Part shown: in pieces, positions 35,837-49,800 of the stretch
Layout: the number at the start of each line of letters is the position of its first letter
How positions within the stretch are numbered: position 1 is the stretch's first letter
NCBI RefSeq assembly: GCF_032854445.1
Contig: NC_088306.1
Span: 9,696,193 to 9,760,192 of the forward strand
Length of the DNA: 64,000 bases
Direction: 5' to 3'
Source of the DNA: Liolophura sinensis
Lineage: Eukaryota > Mollusca > Polyplacophora > Chitonida > Chitonidae
Translations under genes and position numbers: made by a program
The notes under the pieces: generated by a model
Seen by the model: only the letters and a program-made list of their open reading frames with translations
What the model was told of the DNA's origin: nothing
Database searches by the model: none

Positions 35837-36796
35837 CTAGAATTCCTCACCAGGCATATAAAGGGGATGTCTTTTAGCCCATTCAAAAGGGAACAATTTT
35901 AAATTTCGATCCAGTTTGTTTAGGTTTTGCATGTCACTTTCGTCCAGTTCAAAATTGTAAACCTCAATATTTTCTCGTATTCTCTTCTCAGAGCTACTTT
36001 TGGGAATTACGACAATGTTCCTCTGGAGCATGTGACGAAGCAACACCTGCCCTGCACTGCGTTTATGTTTCTTTGCTACGTTTTTCACAATCGCATCCTC
36101 CAATGGGAATGGTTCGTTCGGAGCTCTCTTTGGTAAACCTGGTGCACCAAAAGGGGCATAAGCTGTCATGACCATATTCCTGGATTTACAGTAGCGTAGA
36201 AGATTCTGTTGTTGTAGGTACACATGGCATTCACACTGCAAATTTGCTGGCTTGATTCTGGCATTCTGCCATATACCCTCCATTAATCGAATAGAAAAGT
36301 TTGACATTCCGATCGCCAATGCCTTTCCGCTATCCACCACTTTTTCCATGGCTGTCCAGGTTTTGTTTAAGTCATAATTCTCCAGCTCTCGTTCACCTTG
36401 AGCATTAACTGGTAAATGAATGCCGTCACCACGATTCTTATTTCCCCATGGGTAGTGAAGTAACAGCATATCCACATAAGGGGTTTTAAGAGCCTCTAAA
36501 GATTCTTCCAAGCTCGCTTTAACGTCTGCTGGTGCAAAATAAACGGACGGAATTTTCGTGGTGATAAAAAGATCTGCACGTTTCAGAGCCCCATGTCTGA
36601 CCTTTGCCTGCACCACATCGCCAACGTCATCTTCGTTATCGTATCGTCTAGCAGTGTCTATATGCCGGTACCCGTAGAACAAGGCCTTGTCAACCGCTAG
36701 CCTGCCCTCGCTTCCCTTCATCAGATATGTTCCCAGGCCCAGCGAGGGCATCTCCAGCTTTTTGACGGCGTTGAGAAGCGTAAGATGACGGGACAT
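35837..36796 (-). CDS. Aldo-keto reductase, AKR1 (aldose-reductase-like) type, intronless
   Basis: One open frame of 319 codons, complete from MSRHLTLL to a stop at 35837. It is a NADPH-dependent carbonyl reductase of the (beta/alpha)8 barrel AKR superfamily. The catalytic tetrad is intact: Asp47 and Tyr52 in HIDTARRYDNE, Lys81 in FITTKIP, His114 in LLLHYPW. The cofactor-binding IPKSSSEKRIRENIEVYNFE block and an AKR1-like tail (FPFEWAKRHPLYMPGEEF) are present. Substrate cannot be read; the variable loops and C-terminus that set specificity match no enzyme I can name. Complete absence of introns, beside intron-rich neighbours, suggests retroposition or an intron-poor lineage; no clear A-tract or flanking duplication was seen. 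Both neighbouring intergenic regions are repeat-rich. Confidence 0.93.
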   Translation of the reverse strand: MSRHLTLLNAVKKLEMPSLGLGTYLMKGSEGRLAVDKALFYGYRHIDTARRYDNEDDVGDVVQAKVRHGALKRADLFITTKIPSVYFAPADVKASLEESLEALKTPYVDMLLLHYPWGNKNRGDGIHLPVNAQGERELENYDLNKTWTAMEKVVDSGKALAIGMSNFSIRLMEGIWQNARIKPANLQCECHVYLQQQNLLRYCKSRNMVMTAYAPFGAPGLPKRAPNEPFPLEDAIVKNVAKKHKRSAGQVLLRHMLQRNIVVIPKSSSEKRIRENIEVYNFELDESDMQNLNKLDRNLKLFPFEWAKRHPLYMPGEEF

Positions 36797-37665
36797 TTTC
36801 TCTTTGTTCTCCGACCTCGCATGCCAGATGGGCGGTTCACTGAAAAGTCGGGATTAAACTTGCAAAACTCTTTTATCCGCTCAAATATGTCGAGTCGTGT
36901 TGTCAGCTACGGGCACATTTATGAGTAACACGCGCGCAAACACGCCAGTTCTGTTGTTTCCTCGGTCGTGTCTACCTTAAACTTGAAATTGACTCAAAAC
37001 AAATGGGACCAAGGATAACTTTTGTTAAACGCCGGGGAAGCCCATGCCCGTGTCGGGGATGCCGGAAGTGACGTGAGCAGACCTTGCCGTTGTTCCATCA
37101 CTGCGAGGAGGTTGTTGCAGCTGTAAATGACCTCGCAGTGTTGAATGAATAACGCTTGGCTGCTCAAGAAGGATGTTTTGACATACAGGCGTAGTGGTAT
37201 ATAAATTTTTATTTACCACTGACTGATTTAAGATCGAATGTGGCAGTTTAAAATTCATGTATTTGTACCCAAAGGAGTTAATGTCACTTAATCATCTTAT
37301 TCTGTGGTCATTAAGACAGCCTTGAATGAAACATTATAGGACATTGGGCCTTCGATTGACAACCGTTTTGAAATTTTCACTGATACACTAAATTTTTTAC
37401 TTATTTTAAATTTGGAAGTTTGACGGATAAGATTAACCTACCCTAAAAGAATGTCATTCTCTAGGTTTCGAGATCTGTAGGCCCAAAGGTCGCCCTGTAC
37501 AATGACAACGTCGTGCATTCGTCACGGTAGATGTACGTATGTCTATTCTCATTATATCAATGGATTTTTGCTAACATGCATGTGATAAATGGGGCATATT
37601 TTGATCATTTCGGGTTTACCCTTGCATTAATTTGCATATTAATCAGCTAGATTTGCATAACTCCA

Positions 37666-37922
37666 TCGGTGGTTAGCGCGCCAGCGCGGGGCATTCTGAC
37701 CCAGGAGCCTCTCACCAATGCGGTCAATGTGAGTTCAAGGCCAGCCTATGTTGCCTTTCTCTCCGGCCGCATGTGAGTCTGGCAGCAGACGGATGGTTGT
37801 ACATGGGTTTCCCCCGGGCTCTGCCCGATTTCCTCTCAACATGTAGGCATAATGCTGGCCTTCGTCGTATAAGTAAAATATTCTTGAGTACGGCGTAAAA
37901 CTCAGCCAAATAAATGAATAAA
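37666..37922 (+). mobile_element. SINE family 1, near full length
   Basis: Head GGTGGTTAGCGCGCCAGCG, body, tail AAATAAATGAATAAA. Confidence 0.92.
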
Positions 37923-38139
37923 ATACCTCCATCTTTTGATATACCAACATCTAGGACCTGTTCACAAGAAATTCATGAACTTTTGGTGAGATAGCACTCT
38001 TTCATGGGCCTTCTCGCCTTTTCAAATTTATCTTGCAGATTAATAAGCTCAATTTGTTCCAACGTAGTGAAAAAAATTGTATTAATATACATATTATTCA
38101 GCTTAAACTGCATATATGTGATTGAAAATGATACTTGTT

Positions 38140-38380
38140 GCTGCTTTCCTTGGCGCTCAGCACTGAGAGGTTACAGCAAGAAAGTAGGACTGGTTGAATC
38201 GGTGTCAGTATAATGTGACAGGGTAGGGTGTCAAATCTGGTGTCTTCGACATGATATTTTCGTAGCGGTAGTACGTTGACGGCACAGAATCGCCCTGCCA
38301 CAAGAAGACACAACTAGTACACAATTAAATAATCCTCGCATCGTCATGTAACTGAAAACTTAATAAGTATGACGTGAAAG
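38140..38380 (+). mobile_element. SINE family 2, partial
   Basis: GCTCAGCACTGAGAGGTTAC through CCTGCCACAAGAAGACAC to AACTTAATAAGTATGACGTG. Confidence 0.7.
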
Positions 38381-39333
38381 CCCTACGGGTAGCCTATAAA
38401 AATACATGCATACAAATAAGTCATATCCTCCAGATATATGTGAACCTACTATAAAATAAAATTCTTAAAAGTTTATTAGGGCTATGGTCTGAATGAAACT
38501 GCGTGGGATACGTTGCAAGAACTGATGGCTGCTTATTTCATGGTTTAGACACGGCCGCTAAACATTAAATTAACTGCCAAGCCCCACTCCCCTCCCCCTC
38601 TTCATTTATGATTGCCGGCACTTAATTTATTGTCGTTTTATGACGGCGCATATAGTAAATTTTTCAGTTGGACGTTTAAGTGAAAAGTCTAACGAGTATG
38701 GCATGGAGGAAACAGTTGACATTTGTTGAACATTCCACGTGAAAACTTCTACTTGGTGTGTGGCGAAGCGCATGCAAAACCACACGAACAGCACTGCCAA
38801 CTATAAAGCTTCCAAAGCACAGAGAACAATGAAAGGAGAGGAATGTAGAAAATTCCTTATCCTGAAACGAGACTGATCCAGTGTCTCGTGTGACATATAG
38901 CTATCAGTTTTAATGTATTCGTTAACCAGATAGCCGGTTAATTTCCCTGTATTCCTTCTGTAGGTACAGCATGTCTTCGTGTTTGGACGACAACTCCAAC
39001 TGTTTTCCATGTACATTTTTACGATTCTGGGGGGTACATATGTGTTTATATAGGCAAGGATGAAGACGTGTCGAATCAGGTGACGTGACAGATCATATTT
39101 CTCCGCAGCCTTGGTCACCATGACAACCCTGTAGTGGGCAAAGACACTGTATTTACTCTCTAATTAGGCATGGTGTTAGGTATGGGTTCGTGTATGGGCG
39201 ATATCTTCATTTGTTTGCCTGCTTGTGAAGTTGTTTAGTTGATATATAAAAAAAAATCCTATGCACGATTTAACTAGCAATTGAATTTCAATTCTGACGC
39301 AAAATAACACGTGATTTATAACTCGGCACCCTA

Positions 39334-39498
39334 TTAGATTGGTGTTTGACGCCGTACTCAAGAACATTTCACTTAGCATTACAGAGGGGGAAACCCACGA
39401 CCATGACCGGTTGCCACGCACGGCCGGAGAAGAAACCAGCATGGGCTGGAGGCTCCTGGGTCATTGCACTGCGTTGGTACACTAACCACGGAGGCCAC
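39334..39498 (-). mobile_element. SINE family 1, internally deleted
   Basis: GATTGGTGTTTGACGCCG to AACCACGGAGGCC with pieces missing in between. Confidence 0.82.
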
Positions 39499-39697
39499 CA
39501 CTTCTAAACAGATAATGAACTATATACTTCCCGTCTAATTTATCCAGATGACTTAGTTTCTGGGAAATAAATGTGCATGAATGACAAAACCAATCACTTT
39601 TCACATTTCGCTCAAATCAGCCTGAATATGTGCATGAATAGCTTGTACATGTATATAGAGCCGATACATAATGCAGTACATATACACATTCATATCA

Positions 39698-39765
39698 ATG
39701 TCTCCTCCCAGCATAATGCTGGCCGCCGTAAATAAAATGCTCTTGAGCACGGCGTCAACTATAGA
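39698..39765 (+). mobile_element. SINE family 1 fragment
   Basis: CCTCCCAGCATAATGCTGGC to GAGCACGGCGTCAA. Confidence 0.65.
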
Positions 39766-40096
39766 GTACTGGAAATCAACTGTGCGTAGGCCCCCTATAT
39801 TAATCTACGAAATGGGCTTTCGATGTATTTTAGGCTACGTCATCATAAAAAATAGGATCGCTTTGTTAGGAGTATTTTATTTCAAGGAAAGAAAAGAAAA
39901 GTACAAAACAGAAAAAAAAAAATATCCTAGACATTTGTATCTGGAAGCTGTGAGGGATAACAGTAAGTAAAAAAGAATAAGTAAAACAATTCTTCCTCCA
40001 GCCACACACTATAGGGTGCAAAAAGTCATTTATGTACTATCTTCATTTACATGTATATTACTATATGTAAAATCTATTCATCTATGTACTATAATG

Positions 40097-40098
<2 letters not shown>

Positions 40099-40160
<62 letters not shown>
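40099..40160. repeat. (AT)n microsatellite
   Basis: About 60 bp of pure TA repeat. With the tract at 40376..40441 it brackets a SINE copy; GTATACTGAC occurs on both sides of that copy. Confidence 0.98.
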
Positions 40161-40162
<2 letters not shown>

Positions 40163-40169
40163 TACTGAC

Positions 40170-40349
40170 ATGGTGGGAGGATTATGGTAGGAGGAAACCG
40201 GGGGAAACCCACGACGATCCGCAGCCTGCTGGAAGACCTTCCCACTTACGGCCAGAGAGGAAGCCAGCATGAGCTGGTCTTTAACTGGACTTTAACTCAC
40301 AGCGACCGCATTGGTGAGAAGCTTCTGAGTGAGCCACGGAGGCCCCCAT
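40170..40349 (-). mobile_element. SINE family 1 between two (AT)n tracts
   Basis: ATGGTGGGAGG to GCCACGGAGGCCCC, 3' part lost. Sits between AT tracts with GTATACTGAC on either side. Confidence 0.88.
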
Positions 40350-40372
40350 ATATATGTAGTATACTGACGCAG

Positions 40373-40375
<3 letters not shown>

Positions 40376-40441
<66 letters not shown>
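40376..40441. repeat. (AT)n microsatellite
   Basis: About 66 bp of pure TA repeat on the far side of the SINE at 40170..40349. Confidence 0.98.
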
Positions 40442-40442
<1 letters not shown>

Positions 40443-40673
40443 TTTACACATTAAATGCATACATGAATTTTCACACTAAAATAATTCTTTTCATTGAGCA
40501 TTGGTTATAAAGCCTGGAGCATTATCACTGGTTTGAGCGTTGGTCATAGAAGTTTGAGCGTTGATCATAAAGGTTTGAGCGTTGGTCATAAAGGTTTGAG
40601 GGTTGGTCGTACAGGCTTGAGCAGTGTCAGAAATGCCACATGTACAGCAGGTCTATGTGGAAAAATAACAAAT

Positions 40674-43600
40674 TCATATATTTAGTGTGACAAAACCATC
40701 ATCGGTTGATGACTCTGACGAATTTCTTGCCGCATCGGTCTCCACCGTGAACACAGGGTTCCTCACACCTGATTGGTGGTATTTTGAAGGCGTGGGTGGG
40801 GTCTTCTCGGTAGGGGGCGCCTCTGTGCTGTATTCTCCCATTTTGACTTCAGGAGCAATATGGCTGTACCAAGCATTCTGAAAGTAACAATACGCAAGCC
40901 AGCTCACCGAATTTAAATATGCCTACCGGTATATCCTATGCTCAGTATGAAAAATTTATGCATGGATTACCTAGTTCCGGAACTTCATCTAAAAAACAAC
41001 CAAACAACACTCCTTACAGCGCCATGCGTCGGTCTCTACCTTTAGCTTTACGTCACTGCCACCAATAGAAATCTTGAACAACGCCGAGGTCACCGGGGTC
41101 ACGGTGATGAGGCAGGAAATAATGTCAGACAACACAAAGAATCGGTTTCAACCTTTGTCTCTAATAATACGTTATGCACATGCATTCTCTTTATCCAGAG
41201 TGTGTACAACATGATTCTAACCAAAACCTGAAACAATTCTATCGCTAAATGCTGATTAAATAATTGACCCTATTTTCAAGCTGGTTTATATCATACAGAT
41301 TCAGCGCGTATAAATAGGTGAACAATATATTTTAAAATTTTATTGTCGGCCTCAAAGAGAGATGCTACAACTCACACCTCATGGACAGATGCTACAGCCC
41401 ACATCTCACAGATGGATGCTGCAATCCACATCTCACAGACCGATGTTACAGCCAACATCGCACAGATGCTACAACCCACATTTCACAGACCGATGTTACA
41501 GCCAACATCGCACAGATGCTACAACCCACATTTCACAGACCGATGTTACAGCCAACATCGCACAGATGCTACAACCCACATTTCACAGACCGATGTTACA
41601 GCCAACATCGCACAGACGGATGCTACAACCCGCATTTCACAAACATATGCTAAAACCCATATCTCAAGATGGATGCTGCAACTCAAATCTCACTGACAGA
41701 TGATCCAGCAAACATCTCACAGACAGATGCTACAGCCCACATCTCACATAGATGTTACAGTCCATATGTCACAAACAGAGGCTACAACTCACATCTCACA
41801 GAGGGATGCTACAGCCACATCTCACACAGATGCTACAACCCACATCTCAGAGACTGGTGCTACAGCGTATATCTCACAGACAGATGCTACAACCCACATC
41901 TCGCAGACAGATGCTACAGCCACTTCTCACAGATAGATGCTACAAACACATCTCACAGACAGACGTTACAACCCACATCGCGCAGACGGATGCTACAACC
42001 AACATCTAACAGACAGATGTTATAACTCATATCTCACAGACAGATAAAGCAACCCACATCTCACAGACAGATGCTACAACTCATACCTCACAAACAGATG
42101 CTACAGCCACATCTCACAGATGAATACTACAACCAATCGAATTATACTGGCGCCTTATATAGGCGGATAATTTGATAATATGGGCAAAAAAAATTCCCGC
42201 TGAATGTAAGTAAATGGTCATATCATTAGGAAATGCCGTCTAACATCAGCCTCTACCTGAATTTTTTTTTATCAAAAAGCATCTGTCCTGTATTCATTTT
42301 TGATCTTAAGTATTTATTGATTTATTTATCTATTTGACTGGTGTTTTACGCCGTACTGAAGAATATTTCACTTATACGACGGCGGACAGCATTATGGTGG
42401 GAGGTGGGAGAAAACCGGGCACAGCCCAGAGGAAATCCACGACCATCTGCAGGTTACCAGCCGACCTTCCGGCGTACGGCCGGAAAGGAAGCCAGCTAGA
42501 CTTGAACTCATAGCAACTGCATTTGTGAGAGGACCTTAGGTCATTAAGCTAAACTAGCGCCCTAACCAACTGAGCCACAGTGGTCCGTGTCTTAGAAGGA
42601 ATGTTTGTATCTACCCTTGACCAGGGTTTGCCGGTCACTTTAAGGCCTGAAAATTAATTAACACATCAATTATTTAATAGCAAAGAAAGCATTGATATGA
42701 AGTATATTTCAGATGAAAGACCATTACTGTTTATTCGATTTATTTATTGATTTTTTTTTAAAAAACTTTCCAACCCAGCAAAGCAGTTTCAATACATCGG
42801 ATTGTACGCTTGTCTGCACTGGTCCAGAGGGTATCAGTGACATCACGATCATATTTTCTTTGCTTGAAATAGTTCGTTTCAAATGAATTAATTCATAGAT
42901 CTTTGTCTATATGCTGAATGATGGAGTCTTGCAGTCTGTGTGTTAAGAGGCAAAAAGCTGATATTACATCACTGGTCTCAAAATGGTCACAAATTACTCT
43001 GTTGACAAAAATCTTTTAAAAAAAGAATAAATCGAATTATTTTGTGGACAGTGTGTAATGGCTTTTCATCTGATATAGGCCTACACTTCATGTTAGTGTT
43101 TTCTTTGCCTTTATTTATTTATTTATTTGATTGGTGTTTTACGCCGTGCTGAAGAATATTTCACTTATACGACGGCGGCCAGCATTATGGTAGGGGGAAT
43201 CCCACTACCATCCGCAGGTTGCTGGCAGACCTTCCCATGTACGGCCGAAGAGGCATCTTTGTCTTTAAAACTGTACGTACCTTTATGTGTGTCTTGGTTA
43301 ATTTACTGCGTGTCTCCTTGTCCAGTCCGTATATCAACGAGTTTGCCAAACCTGGTTATGAGGCGTGAACAGAAGTACACACATTACTCATCTTATTTTC
43401 TTATTGTTACTTATTTATTTTCAGTTATTTATTGCTTTCATGGTTCAAATATCTCGATAACAATTTGTATAATCCTTACACTTTTAAAAAGTACAAGTTT
43501 ATACTTCTAGAAACATGTGATGAAGTTTGTAAAGTTAAGAAAATTTCCGATACCATCTGTGCTTTTGCTATATTCATCACCTGTATATATGACGACATGG

Positions 43601-46600
43601 CTGACTGGGGGCATGAATATTGACAGGAAGCATCCGGGACGGTTGACATATACACACGTAATCAATCTATATGTTTTAGGATTAGCTTGTCATTCATAGG
43701 GGTGAATCCAGCCAGCATTTTAAGGAGTTAGGAGGTTGCCAAGGGCAACGATGGAGAGTAACGATGGTTTTCTTCAGGCTCTTCTGGATTGGGTGAGTGC
43801 TTGACAACGTCATACTTAACAATATTTCAGTCATATGACGACAAAGGAATCCTAAGTGTGCATGTAATGTACCTCCTTGTTGCAGGACGGATTTCTACCG
43901 CTCTTTTATCTAGTGCTGCTTCACTCAGACGCCTTACCGAAGGCAAGTAAACCGCGCCGCCCAAGCCATTATACTGATTCGGGTCAACCAGCCGTTGCAC
44001 TATCCCCTTCATGCTGAACTCCAAGCGAGGAAGTTACAACTTCCTCTTTTAACGTCTTAGGTGTGACTCGACCGAGGATTGACCCTGGATCTACCGCTCC
44101 CGAAGCGGACGAAGCTCTTCTGAAAAACATTCTTATAGATCAAATATGACTGACCCCGGCCTCAAACACCAATCAAACAATATATGTGTTCAGAAACTAA
44201 GCCTTTAAAGGAATATGGAACCGATTCTGATTAACTGGCCGGTGTGACAGACAGACAAGTCCTGGTTATGCTTTGCCTAAGCTAAATTTTAGGTATGGCA
44301 GTTCTTGTCTTAAACGTGACCAATGCTGCGAGATTTAACCCAGGAAACTTTATCTCCACCGTCAGCCAATCAGAGTCGATTCTGTATCCTTTGAACTCCG
44401 TTGAGAAAAAGGAGCAATCATAACAGGAAAAAGTACCCATCGACCGTATCTTGGACTGGACTCTGCAAGGGCAATAATGAAATGATATCCGATCAGTGTC
44501 GACATCAGTGGTCTAGAATGTCTACACTTGAGAGCAAGGGCCACCGGGCTGTGAGCATGCGCACCAAATACTCGCTAAACTAAACTAAATGAATAAACAC
44601 ATAAAACTGAGAGGGCTCAAATCCTCTTGACAAGGTAATTTCGATTTTAATGTGGAAGAAAATACCACTGTATGAATGATTAAAGCACAAAACGGAGCAG
44701 AAACAAATTAACCGGGGTTTATAAATCACAAAAGCAAAAACAGGTAAACAAACTCAAATTCTGTAGACATAAACAGTATGAAATCATATTACTCGGCGAG
44801 GTAAACGTACCAGCCGGTGTGTTGCGTCACGCACTCGTTGTTGTTTGAAAGGTCATTTCCATTTAATTGTTATATTTGCATACAACCCGCATCTAACAGT
44901 TTGTTAGAATGGTTTGTTTCTAGACGTTATTTTGAGATTTCCAAGTGCGGAAGACTTACCTATCGCTGCAGCACATATCCCAGCTATAAGGACCAGTTCA
45001 TAAATTGGATCCGACGGATTCAATGCATTGTGTATTCTGCGAAGGAAGATGAACTTGACTTGTGACTAAGACATATATCTCGTTCACGACTTGTCTGCGA
45101 ACACAGGATTTGTATGATTGGTAAGAGATGTTCACTGATATACTGATTTATATACTTGATTTTACTTATACGACAGCGGCCAGTATTATGGTGGAAGGAA
45201 ACCGAGGTGCAGCCGAGGGAAACCCACTACCATCCGTAGTTTGCGGGAGACCTTCCCAGTTACGACAGGAGAGGAGACCAGCATGAGCTGGACTTGGATT
45301 CACAGCGATCGCAGTTGTGAAATTGTTGTACAACGTTACACTTAACGATTCGAATATTAAAAGAATAGCTTTTAAAAGTAGATATTAAAAGTTTGAACTG
45401 GCAAATTTAACAAAGAATCCAATCATCCGCTCATAAAAGACGGCACAGGGCTTTCACCTGAACTTCATTTCATCATTTCATGACACATTTTGCCCCTGAA
45501 TTTCATTATCATGCACACAATGACAACGTTTTCATGCTTCCCGTCTCCGGAATATGAATAATGCTGACGACAGGGTCTTTGTGATGACGTCATAATACGC
45601 ATGTATACAATCAAATAGAGATGTTCTCAAAGAGTCGAAGTAATTTGCCCTACAATAACCTACAATGCCGCATATACAATCGGAATTGATATAAAACAAT
45701 ACTGCTTACCTATTTACTGTTGGAATAAGATAGACGATGAGATAAACGAAGGGGTAAAAGATCAGTGGACGGGCTTCCTGTTTCAAAAATTTCTGAATGA
45801 GAGTAGAAACAGAAAGGAAATGGTATATTAAATCTTCGGACGATACTGTCATGTCTATAGGGATCGGGTGAGTTATTCGTGTCGTGATTGGTTGGTATCT
45901 ATAGTCTCGTGAGCTTAGGACGAAACACAGCTGATGAAAAACTTTATCATGTAGTTTCTTTTGAGTTTGCAAACTGCCTTTTAAACTTTTAAAGGAAAGG
46001 GGATCCATTCGTCAAATCCAGTTCTGACTTGTTTGAAATTTGTTATAAGCGTTTATTTTTTATCTTTGATGATGAACTTAGGAATACATACCAATAAGTG
46101 TTGAGGCAATAAACAAATTTGTCACAATTTGGACGTATGTAGGGTGTAAACAATGCACACTAATGGGTAGACTGATTGACAAATTTGTCAGAATTGGACG
46201 TATGTAGGCTGTAAACAATGCACACTAATGGGTAGACTGATTGACAAATTTGTCACAATTGGACGTATGTAGGCTGTAAATAATGCACACTAATGGGTGG
46301 ACTGATTGACAAATTTGTCACAATCGGACGTATGTAGGGTGTAAACAATGCACACTATTGGGTAGACTGATTGACAAATTTGTCACAAGTGGACGTATGT
46401 AGGCTGTAAACAATGCACACTAATGGGTAGACTGAATGACAAATTTGTCACAATTGGACGTATATAGGGTGTAAACAATGCACACTAATGGGTAGACTGA
46501 TTGACAAATTTGTCACAATTGAACGTATGTAGGGTGTAAACAATGCACACTAATGGTAGACTGATTGACAAATTTGTCACAATTGAACGTATGTAGGGTG

Positions 46601-46735
46601 TAAACAATGCACACTAATGGTAGACTGATTGACAAATTTGTCACAATTGGACGTATGAAGGCTGTAAACAATGCACACTAATGGGTAGACTGATTGAGTG
46701 ACTGATTGATTGGTGTTTAATGCCTCGCTCAAAGT

Positions 46736-46827
<92 letters not shown>

Positions 46828-49800
46828 ACTTATCCGTTTATTTGAACAGAAAGTTTGTTGTCTGAGTGATGCTGGACTGTATTCTGCTATCATGAGTTAA
46901 TCCCGTGTCGTATTCAACATAATATTCTGTTAGTCTAATGGAATCTTTACGTTGAATTAACAGAATATCTGTGTCGTATTTATCAGAATAATCTGATGCA
47001 ACAGTAGAATACATTCTAATATAACTCAGGCTTTCTGTTAAAATTAACAGATTAATTTTTGGAGTGTACCACCGATCTTTGGCAGAAAACCCCCTGACTT
47101 TACACGGCAGCCGTATGCACCATACTGGATATTTGAATCGAAAAGCAATCATAAATCTGAAGACACTTTATCGGTTTTAGCGTAATCATATATAGAAGAT
47201 GCTTTATATTTTGTCTCATACCGACCGTAAAATGTAAATTAAATCAAACGCTTTTTCGTAGTTGATGTCAGGATTTAACTGTTTTACCTTTTTTGCCTCC
47301 ACGTCTGGCGTATATGTTCTCTCCCAGGTCCTGATCTATAGCCAGAAAGAAGAGAACGAATGAATGATTATTTATTTGATTGAGGATGTACCCGTTAATC
47401 CAGAATAGTTCACTATACGCCGGTCATTTTTCGGGAATGGCACATACGGGAGTACCCGAAGTAAGCCACCGACCATTGCCGAGTAACTGGCGAACTTCCC
47501 AACGAGTAACAGATAGCCTTCCCCCGACGTTCGCTCAGTGTGTATATCGTACTGACGGAAGACAATATATCACCTAAGAACATGTAAGACTACCAAAACG
47601 GCGTGCGTGCCAATCACATATTCTCTCTCTAGGCTAGAGAATTGCTGTGATTTCGCTTTATTTATTTCATTGGTGTTTTGGGCCGTATTTAACAATATTT
47701 CACCCATACAAAGGCAGCTGGCATTATGGTGGGAGGAAACCGGACAGAGCCGGAGGGAAACCCACGACCATCCGCAGATGACTGACAGACCTTCCTACGT
47801 ATGCCCAGAGAGAAAGCCAGCATGAGCTGGATTTGAACTCACAGCGATCGCATTAGTAGAAGCTCATGGGTCATTTATTGCGCATGGTTAAACCAACATA
47901 TCATGGTATCTTAGCCATTAAAAACAATCAAACCAACGAGTCCACTAAATGAAGGAATCTATGAAGTAATGACATATTTTCAGTGTAACGGCTATTTTTT
48001 TAAAAAAGAAACAAAAATGGTTTTCGACGTGATAAAGAGAACATCCAAATTTAAATTCACTAGAAAGACATTTTTAAAACGAATTAAATAAAACACAAAG
48101 CCCGGTTACAATTTCATTAAAAGGTATAGGTTTTATGAACCGATGTATACTAAAATATCGAATGCGTCTATAAAATACATATAAATTACACACCCGATTA
48201 GTTAAAGGTGGAGAAAACATAAAAATGACATAAAGTTCAGATGAAAGAGTGCGAAAAGCTATTCTTAACCTTAAGGAGATGTCAGGATTTCAAGACACTT
48301 GAAAATAATTTTGTGTGGTGGGTATTTGAGACCACCTTTTGGTATTTACAGTCCTAGTTTAATAATGTCATAAATGGGGATGTAGCACAGCTTTAATAAA
48401 TATTTTTGCACTAGCATTTGTTCTTTTCAGCTAACAAATGTATTAAACCTCAGTTTGGATCATATTTATATTTTTAATGTGTTCATAAATATTATCATAA
48501 TTTAGGTTAAATGCATATGTTTCGATATAAACAACAAATTAACATTGAAATAAATTTATTAGACAAGCATCACATCCTTATTTAGAACATTATTATGCAA
48601 CATCGATAAATATCAAAAGCTGGTCCCAAATACCTGCCATACAAAAACATTTTCAAATACCCTTTTCTCTTGAAAAAAAAAAACCCAAAAAATATTAAAG
48701 ATCATATTTGCAAATAAGTTTTGACGCTCTTTCAACTGATTTTGGCATCATTTTAATGTTTCCTTCTCCTTGAACGTAGTGTAAAATACAGAATCGACGC
48801 GATAGGGTTGCGCGTCAGAATTAAGTTGCAGCGTTTCGAACGAAAATCTTAGGCTCCCATAGAGAGTATGAAATCGTCCCTTTGTCAGATCAGTGGATTG
48901 CTCTATTAACATGATCTAATGTAACAGAATTACGCAAATATAGCTGTCATTAGCAAGTGATGTAAATACTGTATGGGTTATGTGAACAGAAACAAAACTT
49001 CAACAGTTTTCCCCAGAGACGTCACAAATTAGTTGGCGCTCCATATACTTCAAATACTGCGGGTGAATATTCATCTAAAAAAAATCTTAGAGGCCTGCCG
49101 TATACTCACAAGCGAGCGAATCTTGACGATGATACTGATGTACAAGCCGAACAGAACGACGATGACGAAGAACAATGGACCATACCATCTGCCAGAGGAC
49201 ATAACAAGTAACAACGATGTTATATTTGTTAAAACGATGTAAAAGGCACATAAACTCCGCCTGCAGAATCAGTTAGAAAAGTCACAAGTACTTTTCTGCG
49301 AATTCCGTATGTATTTGTTTACGTTGTTTTGGAAATGGGTCTTGTATGGAAGTTGGATTGGAACAACATCGTATTATCTTTCCATGGCACGACGATGAAT
49401 CAAATCGATGTCACGATAGAGCAATCACATACTGCGAAGCCAGCATCATTTAATCTCTTCACTCGTAACATCGCTTTACAATATCGTGACATCACGTCGC
49501 ACTATCGTCCCACTGCTTCTTTCCATCGTGAAAAAATGGTACGATGGTAGCCTTAACCGGTTTCCATACTCTTGCGATTATCAACTTGAAACATTTGTAG
49601 TGTTCCGACTTTATTGTCAAGTCGTATTTTTGTATATATACCGGCAAGTGCCGGACGATTTCTTCCGGTGGTCACAGAATACAATAACATGTGCAGTGGA
49701 CGTCAGCCGAGTTAGAGTCATTTGTTAAATAGTATTCACAGCATAGTCAGCAATAAAATAGCGACATTACAACATTCCTTTATGGTTTACGGGTGGTATA

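Larger units (their letters stand above)
36797..40673. other. Intergenic, AKR to receptor
   Basis: The AKR upstream side contains GTGACGTGAG near 37070, a half CRE-like site. Otherwise SINEs (37666, 38140, 39334, 39698, 40170), AT tracts and a five-copy GAGCGTTGGTCATAAAGGTT array at 40495..40620. A 106-codon minus frame at 38801..39121 is not recognised. Confidence 0.65.

Noticed and set aside
35837..36796. AKR as the counterpart of KCNAB3, which I recall beside TRAPPC1 in human
   Set aside because: The protein is AKR1-like with a full catalytic tetrad and AKR1 tail, not a potassium-channel beta subunit (AKR6), and several kb of repeats separate it from TRAPPC1.
38801..39121. 106-codon minus ORF starting MVTKAAEKYDLSRH
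   Set aside because: No recognisable domain, no splice context and no homologous feel; length is within chance for this much sequence.
41040..41140. Possible minus exon reading ITVTPVTSALFKISIGGSDV
   Set aside because: Has a usable donor but does not fit the receptor, whose flanking exons join in phase without it; no other exons support it.
41343..42025. Three overlapping plus frames of 85-118 codons rich in HTSHRQMLQ-type repeats
   Set aside because: Translations of the 26-29-bp minisatellite; all frames are equally open.
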